Shown: positions 1 through 11,500 of the stretch, one piece after another
Layout: each line of letters opens with the position of its first letter
How positions within the stretch are numbered: the stretch's first letter is position 1
NCBI GenBank assembly: GCA_027924585.1
Contig: BSBM01000370.1
Coordinates: forward strand, 32,261,501-32,325,500
Source of the DNA: Larix kaempferi
Lineage: Eukaryota > Streptophyta > Pinopsida > Pinales > Pinaceae
DNA: 64,000 nt
Direction: 5' to 3'
Notes under the pieces: generated by a model
The model's input: the letters and a program-made list of their open reading frames with translations, nothing else
What the model was told of the DNA's origin: nothing
The model's database searches: none
Program-made: the position numbers and the translations under genes

Positions 1-923
1 ACATTTCATTGCATTTCATTTCACAACCCTTTTCATCAGGCTTTACAAAAGATATATATCAATAGTTTCCAAAGGTAGTACAACTTGCTTCAGGTTTTAG
101 CCAACACAACTCAAGCAACTATGAGGACTTCCACAATCAAGATCAAACATCAGGGCAACCGACTAGAGAGATCAAGGTATAAAATCCAACTCACCAAAGG
201 TAAGTTTTGTTGCCAACTCAGAGCCGAGACACAAATTTAACATGGATGCCATCCAACAAAGAGGCAAAAGTGGGGAGGTCCTCCATATCACAGGCTGAGG
301 TGTAAGTCAAGGTAGAAACCAAAAGATAGGGGAGATAACGGATGGATGGAGAAAGTGAAAGTGGTGCCTAAGCTAGCAAACCATAAAAGGTGGGAATGAT
401 CATGTCCACACTCCTAAGAGGTTAAAACCAACGAGTATACTACAGGAGCTTCTAAGTGCAAGTAATACAACCATATATGTAATATATGACAACCATTTTC
501 ATTTTTATATAGATAGACTGCCAGATCATGATCACTATATACCGAGTCAAGCTATCAAAATGACCAAAAGAGCAAGATTATAAAACCAATGCACATCATA
601 TACCTCTTGGGCCATATCCCTGTATCTGCTATCTGGACCAAACTGTAACCACTAAGAATCACTGCTACTGAAGCCACAAACCCTGCACTGCATCTGTATG
701 GGATAAAAGGTCATCTCAGTCATCAAATCTGAGGTCAAGAGGCTCAGCCTTGGCACAAGGTCTACTGCATGTCTGATATAGGGCTGCTATCATGTGTGAG
801 TTATCACAAATAACACTGCTCATTATAGCTGATCTCACTGAATATGTGTAAAGGAAAAGCTCAAAAATGTGTAGATATCTGCTCTACAACCATGGTAGCC
901 CAGCTACTATGGATGTGATAACA
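1..923 (-). repeat. Long-LTR family copy L1, U3 part, cut by window edge
   Basis: On the minus strand the sequence starts TGTTATCAC at 923 and runs left off the window. It matches, base for base over long stretches, the 5' part of the plus-strand copy that starts at 5199: the same terminal GTAG..GGGCTAC hairpin, the same run through the GATCAGCTAT segment, and the same order of blocks out to the segment around 5900-6000. Only the U3 half is inside the window. No TSD can be tested because the other end is missing. The right flank is GAACC. Confidence 0.85.
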
Positions 924-3900
924 GAACCTCAAAAGACTTGAACAACTTACCTTGTTCATTGCCAAAGTTCAGAAGTTCATCAGGCCAAATTTTTGGCCCT
1001 TTGTAAAATTTGCATGTCCAAACCCCCTTGGGGGATTTGTAATAAGTTGGTCTAAGCATGGTCTTTTTGTAAAAGCCTTAGCCTACTTTAGGTTTAGCTA
1101 TCAGGGGATACTCTAGATTGCTTTTTCCTTAGGAATTATGCGTTGCGCTTCAGTGGTGTATAATCTCAAAGCTAGATTATTTTCCATGGTGGTCGAACCT
1201 TAGGAGATTATTAAAGCCAATGTGTCTATGTATTTTTCACATGTTATCCATTAATATTGAGTCATATGGACATGCACTAGGTCCCCTAGGATTTTCAATT
1301 GATTCCGACAAAAATATTTTTTTCTTGTTTAACGATCTTTTTTAATAATTTAATTAAAAAAATCAAAAAAGTGATAAAAGTGTGGTTAGGAGGTGAAATT
1401 TGCCATGGGGGTGCTCGTTTTCTAACCCAAAGCACCCACGAAACCCCTAAACCCACTTTTCCTATGTTCTAAATGAATATTATTCACTTAAATAAATATT
1501 CTCTCAAAATTAATTTTGGGGAATTATTTAATTAAAAAAATAAAGATATGAGAGAAAATCAAATTCCTATTTCAATGGAATCTGGTCCAGTGAAGGCCCA
1601 GTTGAGTTGGCATTTGCATTTAAGGCATATCTCAATCAAAAAGGGATCAAATCAAGCAGATTTTCCCAAGGGCGAGTTGTCATCCTTGAGGAAGTGCTCC
1701 CTCTCCTCTCTTGGGCGACTTTCTTGAGGTGGCAGCTTTACATTGAATGGGATATAATCCCAAGGTTTGAGTGGGGGCACCCTCCTTAGGTGGCAGCCCA
1801 CTCACTCTCCACCCCTCAAATCTTGGATCAATCAAAGATCAATCAAGGGATTTGGTTCCCCTTCTCAAGGAATGCGCCCCCCCTCTTCATCAATTCGCCT
1901 TTCGTCTCTCAAACTCTATAAAAGTAAGGCTCATGCTCCTCATTTGCATATGATGGAAAGCATAGAACCTCTGCTCCTGTAATGTGTAATCTCGCTTTGA
2001 GTAATAAGATTGAAGACTTTGGAGGTCTATTGTGGCTCTTGTTCCATGCATGCACTATTGGTTGAAGTGACATCTTTTCAAGCTTACCTCTTTATGAGAG
2101 TTTAATGATTAGATCTAGCTCTATTGAAATAGGCATTTGCAATTGTCAAGTTGCTTGTTTTATGTTCATGCTTTCAAGATCTTAGGAGTAATATGATGTA
2201 TTCGGTTGTACAATTATTTTCCTTGTTTTGATTGATGAATATACTAGTTTAATCTTGCTTGTTTGAGAAGTGTGTAGCTTTGCAGGTAGCCTCAAGGTGA
2301 AGGGAGTTTGGAGTTCGGTTGCATCCACCCTCTCCATCACTTTCAAGCTTTGGATCTAACAAGTTTCTTGTCCACGGATTCTTCTTCTTCATCATCTTCT
2401 AGTTCAAGCTTGAGCTTGAGCGTTTTCTTCTATCATCTCTCAATTTCTTTAAAATATTTCTTGGTTACTTGTTACTTTTGCTTAGTAAAAGTTAGATTTA
2501 CGGTTTGCAAATCAAATATCTTCTTTTATCAAGCATGTATAGCATATCTAGATTAGTTTCAATTCTTACTTTCCAAACTAGATCTAGATCCACAGTTTTC
2601 ATACTTGAAGTAGTCAAAAAGTTTCCATTTTTTCCTAAGTATAATATTTGTTATTCTTTGTGCATTTGTATATGTTTAACCCACTGAATTAGCATAATTA
2701 GCTTGCTGGTTATTAGCAGGTCCAAGGAAAAAGGGAAGGAAGCTCTGGCCAATTTTCGCCACAAAGTGCCAAAATTACATTTTGAGGACCCTCTTTTGCT
2801 ACTATTTCATTTTCTTGAATTGTAAGCCCTTAGATCCAAATCTAAAAGGACTAAGAGGCACCTCTTTTGAGCAAGAATTGTAATACTACTAAATGAGAGC
2901 AAGTGAGCTACACAGCGCCCACACCCTATCCCCCCTAGTGGATTTGCAGTCTCCATTTTTGTGACATAATTTTTTCAAACAAATGCAAGCACACAAACCA
3001 CGTTTATTGCAGGATTGTATACTTAATTTGTTCAATAATTTTTTTTCCATTTATATTTCCACAAGTAGTTAGAAATAACATTGATCTCGTTGCCACGAAG
3101 TATGCTCTCACCACCACATAGAGGCATTGTTGATTAGTGGTGGTTGATCAGAAAGTGAAACATAGATCCATTGATCTATATTTTTCGGCATTTTCTTTTA
3201 GTATTTTTATTTTTTCAAGTTTTAATTTGGAACATACATTTTGCTATAGCTCAAAGTATGCTCTTTCCCCTAGCGGGCATTTGCCTGGTCCTGGGGAAAT
3301 CAAAAAGAGTTATAGCAACTTATTAATCCTCAAGATTTAATTAAGAACTCATCATGATAAAAGTAACAACCCCAAACATAGTGAAAACCCGACACTTAGA
3401 ACATTAAGTTTTGCGTGGGGAAATTCCTTAGAAGAAGGGGGAAACACTAGGAAGTGACCTCAGAGCACAGTTAGGCTACACCCTTGTTAGTATAGTGTTG
3501 AACAGCGCCCCCGAGACTCTGTTCCAGCCCACACGTCTTCGTGAGGAGACACCTTCACTTAATTTCCGGACATTGCTCCTTGTACCTCACGGTATATCTA
3601 GAGTTTCCATTTCCCTTAACTAAGTTCCATTTCCTAATAATCTAAAACTAACCAAGATACACTTGCAAAACTTTCCCTTTCAGCAGCATCTCTATATTGA
3701 CTCCATTACCACTGGTCTCCAGCAACAATAAGAATTTTACATTTGCTCAATATCCGTTCAGTAAATTGTTGTTTAATCTTTATATGCTGGTGATTGTTTA
3801 TTATCTCTTGTTGAAAGTATTTCTTAATTTCTTGCAACAACTTGGATAGTTCAATCATACCCTCTAAAAACTCCTAAAAACATTCATAATTAACTTTCTA

Positions 3901-4088
3901 AAACATTCTAATAACCTTAGAAACGTTCCGTAGGGACTAGCCCCCTTGGCTTCGGTTAGGAGTTGGCCTAAACGGAGGAGTCAAGATCAGGTGACAGCCT
4001 TGACTCGAGACTTGCCCCCAAGGGTGCACTGAGCAGTAGCAAGATTTCTGCTGCGTTAACCAGGTGCGCAATCTGGCGGCAACATTTT
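924..4088 (+). other. Non-coding stretch, probable LTR/leader upstream of gag-only element E1
   Basis: No convincing gene is visible; the short ORFs look like chance. A TATA-like TATAAAA lies at 1917-1923, and a segment with the look of LTR R-region sequence (AATAAGATTGAAG) follows at about 2001. Because a tRNA-type primer-binding site follows at 4089 and a gag ORF at 4484, part of this stretch is probably the 5' LTR of that element, but I could not define its start or a matching second copy. It includes a TTC/ATC-rich microsatellite at about 2378-2400. Confidence 0.4.
1917..1923 (+). promoter_or_regulatory. Candidate TATA box
   Basis: TATAAAA sits in a pyrimidine-rich context (CTCAAACTC before it), as in many plant LTR promoters. 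Transcription would run toward the gag ORF at 4484. The assignment rests on the motif alone. Confidence 0.35.
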
Positions 4089-4106
4089 TGGCGCTGTTGC
4101 TGTGGA
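4089..4106 (+). other. Primer-binding site, TGGCGCTGTTGC type
   Basis: TGGCGCTGTTGC followed by TGTGGA closely resembles the TGGCGCCGTTGCC(GGGGA) primer-binding site of plant Athila/Tat-lineage Ty3/gypsy elements. A plausible LTR end, GGCAACA, lies a few bases upstream (ending about 4084). Two further partial sites, TGGCAACTCCACT at about 4209 and TGGCAACTCCGTT at about 4305, lie between it and the gag ORF. Confidence 0.6.
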
Positions 4107-4483
4107 TAAATCTTTCATCCCTGGGTGTGACTTTTGATTTTTTGTACCTTTTTTGTTTTTTTTTGCTTTGTTCGATGAATCCTTAGATCTAATCTTTAAT
4201 TTTTTCATCTGGCAACTCCACTAACCTTTTTTCTTTTTTTAAAATTTCTAAGTAAAAAATAGAACTTTTTTTTAGTGTTTTAAAATGTATAGTTTTATTC
4301 TCACATGGCAACTCCGTTGAAGGGATAAAACCTGTGTTTCTCATAAATTTGTTGAGACTTGTTGTGTGTAGATGAGCCCATGTGACACAAAAAATTTGTA
4401 AAGCTAATTATTTAACAGCCCTCCTGATGCAGTAGCAAACACTTTCTATGGTCATCTCAAATAAATGCTTTTGATCGCTGAGT

Positions 4484-5198
4484 ATGGATGATGAAGAGTC
4501 TAGTTATGAGTTTTCAAATGAATATCCTCCTATTGACTTCTCAAGCATCGCAGGTTTCCCTAATTATCATACAGGTAAAGATATATCTGATCATTTGCCC
4601 ATCTTTTGGGGAAATGGTGATTCAGAAACACACCATGTCATATCCTTTCTTAAGGTCCTGGTCGACTTCAAAGTTTTATATGAAGATAACATGATGGAAA
4701 TGTTTGTCAGTACTCTGTGGGGAAATGCTTGTTATTGGTGGTACAATGGTCTCCCGGATAAATGTATTACTTCCCTTCCAAGCTTCCTCGGGATATTTTG
4801 GAGACAGTGGCATAATAAAGGATTTGGTATGGAAGCTTTGGACAGTATCCTTGAGAAATTATTTCCCATCTTCCTCCCTTGGATAGAATATCATGAGGAT
4901 GGCCCTAACGCTCCTCGCCTCATCATAGTAGAAAACTAAAAAATATTGGGAGTTGCCTCTGAGTTATGCTAGTAAAGGGAAGTTTGGGCAGCTTACTAAA
5001 AAATATCATTTCACATTACATCAAGCACAAAATGACCTTATTAAAGGGATTCAAGATAACCCTATTGAAGAACATGACCTACGCAATGTCAACATGATGT
5101 ATGACGCTCCTTTTTCAAAGATTTATGTTGATCCCATTGAGGATGAACATGAGGAACCATTCAATAAAGCTATTGTTAAAGACCCTCCTCATGCCAAA
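4484..5198 (+). pseudogene. Gag-like ORF of gag-only LTR element E1
   Basis: A 151-codon ORF (4484-4939) continues after a one-base frameshift from about 4953 to the start of the LTR at 5199. Its middle part has the spacing of a plant retrotransposon gag capsid domain: a W-G-N-G-D segment, a helix of small and hydrophobic residues, then a WGNACYWWYNG-like motif and a downstream tryptophan-rich helix (FWRQWHNKG). The acidic second half (residues such as DPIEDEHEEP) ends at HAKC, exactly where TGTTATCAC begins. No protease, RT or integrase follows, so the element is gag-only. The start at 4484 (MDDEESS) is the first ATG of the open frame and lies about 380 bp after the primer-binding site. The Tat/Athila-like assignment rests on the primer site and is inference. 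Confidence 0.6.
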
Positions 5199-7811
5199 TG
5201 TTATCACATCCATAGTAGTCGGGCTACCATGATTACAAAGTAGTTCACTATATAATTTTGAGCTTTGCCTTTACACAGTTTCAGTGAGATCAGCTATGAT
5301 GAGCAGTATTACTTATGATCACTCACACATCAGAGAAGCCCAAGATCAAACATGCAATAGACCTTATGCCATGACTGAGCCTCTTGACCGCAGATTTGAT
5401 GACCGAGATGACCTTTTATACCATACAGAGCAGTGCAGTGCCCAGAGTATCAAAGCGGTGTTTCAGTGGTTATAGGTGATCCAGATAGCAGATACAGGTA
5501 TATGGCCCAACAGGTATATGATGTGCATTGGTTTTATTATCTTGCTCTTTTGGTCATTTTGATAGCTTGACTTAGTATATAGTAATCATGATCTGGCAGC
5601 ATATCTCATATAAGATGAGTATGGTTGTTATTGATTATCTAAATGGTTGTATTACTTACACTTGGAAGCCCTTGTTTTATACTCGTTGGTTTTACCCTCT
5701 TAGGAGTGTGGACGTGATAATTCCCGCCTTTTATGGTTTGCTAGCTTAGGCATCACTTTCACTCTCCCAATCCATCCGTTATCTTTCCCACCTTTGGTTT
5801 TTACCCCAACTTACACCTCAGCCTGTGATATGAAGGACTTCCCCACTTTTGCCTCTCTGTTGGATAGCATCCCTGTTAGTTTGTGTCTCGGCTCTGAGTT
5901 GGCAACAAAGCTTACCCTTTGGTGAGTTGGATTTGATACCTTGATCACTCTAGTCGGTTGCCCCGATGTTTGGTCTTGATTGTAGAGAGTCCCCCTAGTT
6001 TTGCCTGAGTTGTGTTGGCTAAAACCTTAAGCAAATTATACTACCATCATTTGTGGAAACTTAAATGAATAAACACCATGGATGAAAGCTTGAGTAGTGT
6101 GTTGCTAAGCACATGTAAGATCCCCAAAAGGGGTATGAAATTGAATGAATTGGAAACTAAAAGCACCCTGGATGAAAGCTTTAGTAGTTGTGCTTCTAAG
6201 CACATACAAAATCCCCAAAAGGATTATGAAATTGAATGAATTGGAAACTAAAAGCACCCTGATGAAAGCTTTAGTAGTATGTTAAATCCCCAAAAGGGTC
6301 ATATAAGCCTAAAGAAAGCAGTGGTTAAATATATGCCAAATCCAAAGATTGCTAGCCAAGGAAATGAAATATAATGATGCGATTTGTAGACATTTGCCAA
6401 GGTTGAATAAGCACTCTTCTAAACAACTTATTCCATTAGTGAGACATTGCCATTCCCTGCGTGTTTATTATCCAACACATGCTTAAGTGTGTATTCCCCT
6501 TCCCTTATCCAAAGTATCACAATGTTGAGTCAGTTGAGTCATCCTCTTGTCCTAGCCTTGCACTTTTCACCTTCACCCTTTGCTAGCAAATTGATCATGT
6601 CTACGGAATGAGTATATCCTTGAGGTTCTTTTGTAAAGTAAATAATTATTTGAACTATGCTTTATGCTATTATCTATTAACTGCCAGTAAAATGATGCTT
6701 AATACTTTAAGTCTTGCTATGAGAATGATTAAAAGAGCATGTCTTAACCATTTGCACATGGAGCAGTAGGCTTTTCCAGCCTGGTTCATATTTTGATCAG
6801 TCTTGACCTGGTCAACCTTGGGATCCATGATGAGTTGGACCAGTGATGATGTATGATGACGATATATGGTCTTTTGATACACCTTTGATGGCTCCATACA
6901 ATGGACACAGGTTTCAGATGATGGTTGATGCACTTTTTTTTTGTTATTATTATTTCCAGACCATTATATTATTATTGTCAGGGTATGGCTGAGGCTACAG
7001 ATGATCTTACAGGTTGCCACAGGGTGTATGGGTACTCATCGATAGTAGATTTGGACCTTCTGAGTCTATTGAGACACTCAATTATCAGTTTCAGGCGCTC
7101 TCAGAGATGATTTGGTCAGATTTCCACCTTTTTGCCAATTTGCCATGAAGAAATGGCATGTCCAGCAGCAGCATTGATGAGGCATGTTTGCCTAGGGAGC
7201 TATAGAGGAGAGGGGTGATCCAGCCACTTGTTATTACCATATTACTCCCTCTCAAAGATATGATGGTACAGTCAGATTTTGTGCCCGGGCATCTGGCAGT
7301 GGGTTACAGGCATTTTGATGGTTTTTCAGGTAGAATAAAAAGGATATTAAGGAAATCAATTTGGGCTATTGAGGCAAGGTTTTGGCATAAGGTCATTTGT
7401 GATGTATCCCACTCCTTCCAGATCAGCTTGAAGCATTCAGTGGGATCCACACACTCTCCGGGTTGTCATTTGATGCATTCTTCTCTCAATTGAGGGGGCC
7501 ACGATTTGTTCATTTGGTCACTTGGACATGTCTTTGAGTCATAGTTTATATCATTGTGCCATGGGGTGATGCTAGTGAAGGATAATAAGACCTCCTAGCC
7601 CCACCATGTGCTCCTAGTCACTTGTCCTAGTCATCTTATGTGGCATACACTATGGCAGTCACTTGTCTGCGAGTGTCTGTGCGTATTTCATATCTTATCG
7701 CATCCAGTCTTGTAACTTGAATGGTTATCATTTTCATTCTTAAACCATACATAACCATCTCATTTCACGCATCTCTCCCCGCTACCTTAGCAACATATCT
7801 TTCGGTAAACA
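5199..7811 (+). repeat. Long-LTR family copy L2, 5'-type LTR of element E2
   Basis: Begins TGTTATCACATCCATAG and shares its whole U3 with L1, L3, L5 and L6. It diverges from them after about 7650, where the others continue into a long R-U5. Its most plausible end is GGTAAACA at about 7811, followed 16 bp later by a primer-binding site, so this copy has a much shorter 3' half. The 5-bp left flank CCAAA finds no partner at the expected places, so I could not confirm a TSD. It contains a three-copy tandem repeat near 6070-6300. Confidence 0.65.
6072..6300 (+). repeat. Tandem repeat, about 90-bp period, three copies, inside LTR U3
   Basis: The phrase GATGAAAGCTT with its following AGTAGT..TTGCT/TTCTAAGCACA and AATCCCCAAAAGG recurs at 6081, 6171 and 6261. 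The third copy has lost about 30 bp. The equivalent place in L5 (17040 and 17131) has two copies and in L3 (about 9480) one diverged copy, so copy number varies between family members. Confidence 0.8.
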
Positions 7812-7827
7812 AGATCAATAGTTTACC

Positions 7828-7840
7828 TGGCGACTCCACT
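7828..7840 (+). other. Primer-binding site, TGGCGACTCCACT type
   Basis: TGGCGACTCCACT is the start of the site known from Ogre/Retand (Tat-lineage) plant Ty3/gypsy elements, TGGCGACTCCACTGGGGA. It lies 84 bp before the gag ATG at 7924 and just after the likely LTR end at 7811. Confidence 0.7.
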
Positions 7841-7923
7841 AGTGATTGATCCTATCATATCTAGAACCCATGGGGTGCATCAATTTGTGTTTAAGCTCCT
7901 GAATTTTCTAGCAATTGTCATCC

Positions 7924-8535
7924 ATGGCTGCTTCTAAGCGGCCAAAGACTTTCAGTCGATTGAAAGTTTTTGAATTTTCAAGAATTGTTGGGTATCCTCA
8001 TCAAATCCCTCGTCAAGCCCGTGAAAGGTTGCCTAAATTCGACGGAAGTTATGAAGTATATGCTAAAAGGCACCTTGACCTCTTTAGGGAAGTTATTAAC
8101 AAATTATCTATAACCCATGAGGTTGTATGTATGAAACTATTGGCCTCATCTTTCCAAGGAACAGCTGAGCTCTGGTTCTTGAATTTGACGACCAATAGCA
8201 TTTCCGAATATGACATGTTTGAAAATAAATTCTTAGAAGAATGGGGAAACGAATACGATGATCAAATCCAAGCCTTCCCCTTTCCGATCCTATTGTTGAA
8301 ACAATTAATAATCAAATATCAATTGAATTGTCAACTTCTTGAGATGACCCCTCCTGCCCAATTTCTTTTGAGGATGAGTCTTCTACTTGTAAGTCTATCA
8401 AAATTCTTTTTAATGAGCAAATCCTTAATCATTGCATGAATGATGAAACTTCAAATCAATTCTTAAGAAGCGCTAGTCTTGATCCTGAGGAAACTTCTGA
8501 GGTTGAGCTTTTAATCAGTGATCTATTGAGGATCC
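7924..8535 (+). pseudogene. Gag ORF of element E2, left part, split by solo LTR L3
   Basis: The first real ATG (MAASKRPK) opens a frame that runs to about 8280, where a frameshift moves it to the frame that is open until 8535. The text shows a capsid-like gag domain: LPKFDGSYEVYAKRHLDLF, then KLLASSFQGTAELWFLNL and FLEEWGNEYDD. This matches the general order of the retrotransposon gag family (a P-x-F-D-G-like entry, an A..W-F middle, a FxxxW-type end). One stop (TGA) is present near 8345 in the second frame. The ORF stops at the 4.46-kb LTR inserted at 8536 and its second part resumes at 13001. No pol gene is present in either part. Confidence 0.65.
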
Positions 8536-11500
8536 TGTTATCACACCATAGTAGCAGGGCTACTATTCTTGTTCAGCAGATATCTGCACATTCCAGAGCT
8601 TCCATTATTCCAGAGCATGGCTATATATTTTGGATCACTCATGATCAGAGCAGTATATTATTTAGACCTTGTGTCAAGGCTGAGCCTTGAGAGTTCAAAT
8701 TTGACGACCGATGTGACCCTTTATCCCATACAGTTTCAGTTCAGTGCTTAGAGATGTATTACAGCAGTGTTTCAGATGGTACATGATGATTATTATTATG
8801 ATGATGTTGTATGATCTATGGATACGTTATCACTGACTGTGGATTATTATCTTGTTGATTTAGTCATGATCACAGCATGTGCTTGGTATATTATTCCTGA
8901 TGTGGCAAACTGTTTAAAATGAACAATTGCTTGCACATTTAGGTCATTTAACAAAACCCACTGGTTTTTCACCTTGCATAGATATGGTCTTTCCCGACAC
9001 CAGTTGTCTGCTAGTGTAGGCTCCATATTCACTTGACTCCATCCATACATGACCTTCCTATTTGACTTTAAACCTTGGCCTGTCACATTTGACTTTCTGA
9101 TACCGAGGACTTCCCCATTTTTCTACCTCTGTGTCTGGACCGCATCCCTGTATATTCAGTGTCTCGGCTCTGAGTTGGTGACAAAACTTGCCTTTGGTGA
9201 GTTGGATTGTAGGCCTAAATCATTCTGGTCGGTTGTCCCGATGTTTGGCATTGGCTCGAACTCCCCCTAGTCACTTGAGATGTTGTTGGCTAAAACTGAA
9301 AGCTCATGTTCTACCTATGGAAACTTATAAATTCGCCCATGGAAACTAAAAAAAGGGCAAGAGCGATGAACAGCTAAAAATACTCCTCGAAGAGTATAAG
9401 AAAGGTCCAAAAAGCAATGGTTCTTAAAAGTTATATCTAAACAATTGCTGACCTTATATATATTTGAAAAACATGCCCTGGATGCAAGCTGCAACTAGTT
9501 GTGCTTCTCAGCACATCTGAAATCCGAAGGGTTATGTAGGCCAAAAAGGCCATGGAATAAAATTGAATGATCCTAATGAACCTGGATCAACTTGATGTAG
9601 ACATGATGCCTAAGTTGAATAAGCACTCTCTAAACAACTTATCCATTTGTGAGGCACAGCCATCTCCCGTGTTCTTTTGTCCAGCACAGAGTTTGTAGCT
9701 TCCCCCCTTCTCCCAGTCCAAAGTATTTTTGAGTTAAGTTAGACAAGTCAACCCCTTGGCCCAACCTTGTTCCTAGCCTCCATCCTTCACTAGCAGTTTG
9801 ACCATGTCCAATGGGTGAGTTTGTCATTTGAACTATTGTGAAGTAATTTTTTTTAATAACCAAGAAATGTGCTAACTTGATTAATGCAATTGAATGGAAC
9901 TTATACTTTGAGCTAGGCTGTGAAAATGATTAGAGAAGCATGTCTTAGTCTACTGATGTGATTTATCCTTGGTTGTACATTATTGGGATCTGTGATGATG
10001 TGGGCCATGTATAGATGCCTATTGATGATGATTGATGGTCCCACATGCTTCATGATGATATCATATGATGGACATATGATGCAGATGATGATTGATCCAG
10101 TTCAGCAGGTTTTATTACTACTTCAGATCAGCAGATTGTACATTGTCCATATATGGTGGACCCTACAGCTGGCCCATTAGGGCAACCCATGGTGTATGAG
10201 TACACATTTCTAGTGGATTTGGGTCTTCTGGATCCAATGAGACACTTACCTTTCAGTTCAGGGCACTTCTGACAGTGATTGATGCAATTTTACACTTGTT
10301 GACCAGATTTGGGGCTAATTTCCCAGCCTGAGCAGCAAGGGCCATGGTTGGCCAGTTCACCTAGGGCGCTGATGATGGAGGGGGTGGTTCAGCCACTTGT
10401 TTTTACCATTTACCCCACCTTCTGGAGAGCCTGGTGGGCTCAGATGGACAGCGCAGGTGCCCTAGGAGGCAGTTTTGGCACTTTCACAGTTCCCGAAGCA
10501 GTTAAAAAATGGGATAAAGTGGTCACTGAGGAAATCGATTTGGGCAATTGAGGCAAGGTTTTGGCATTTAGTCTTCACAGAGGTCTTCCAGGGTGATCTC
10601 ACTATCTTCCAGCCAGTTTTCACCATGTGGGTATGCCCACATTGATCACAGGAGGTCTTTTACTGCTAGTCTGTCACAGATTTTGAGGACAGATTTGATC
10701 ATTTATATTATCTTGGACATATTTTATTATTTTATTGTGCCTTGGGGATGAGCTAGTAAGGATTGATGCCTCCTAGCCCCACCATGTGCTTATATTGTCA
10801 TGTCCTAGTCATCATGAGGTGGATTTTGGCACCTATACTTCTCTAGTGGATGACGTCACCCCCTTTTTGTACCATTTAGTGGGGGCGCTATCATTATGTT
10901 GGGTGATCCATGTGATATATTGTTATGATTTATTGTTAGCCGTTGATTAGATCTTATGATCTTTTAATCTTAGCCACTCATGTAAAAAGTGGTTAGGATT
11001 GTACTCTCTCCCCATCCTATTTAAGGAGGGAGCCTCTCATTGTAAAATTCATCTATAGATTTTTGGCTCTTGGCTCTTGGAATAAAATTTCTATCTTTTG
11101 GAGTACATGCTTGGATTGGAGTGGATGTTGGTTGTTTCGATTGTAAATGCTTTTGTCCATTGCACTGGAGGATCTATTGTAGCTATCTTGCATATTTGCC
11201 ATATCTTATTTACAGGTTAAGAGGACGATTTTGGACAAGTGCGAATTGTTGGGGAGGCTTGCCCTTCAAGCTTGGAAGAAGTCGTTTTGGTTTGACAGGG
11301 AGTAGTTTTGCCTTTGTGTCAACTATTCTATGTTTCTCTCTCTCTTACTTGTATCTACCTTCAACATGTTAAACTGATTGATGCTTTGCTCCTTGGTTTT
11401 GACAAGTTAGAGGGAATCACATGTGGCTTGGGAAAATCGATTTGGCAAGAGGGCTTCAACAATTCTCCATTTGATCTTTGGCAAAGTAATCCTCGTCTCA

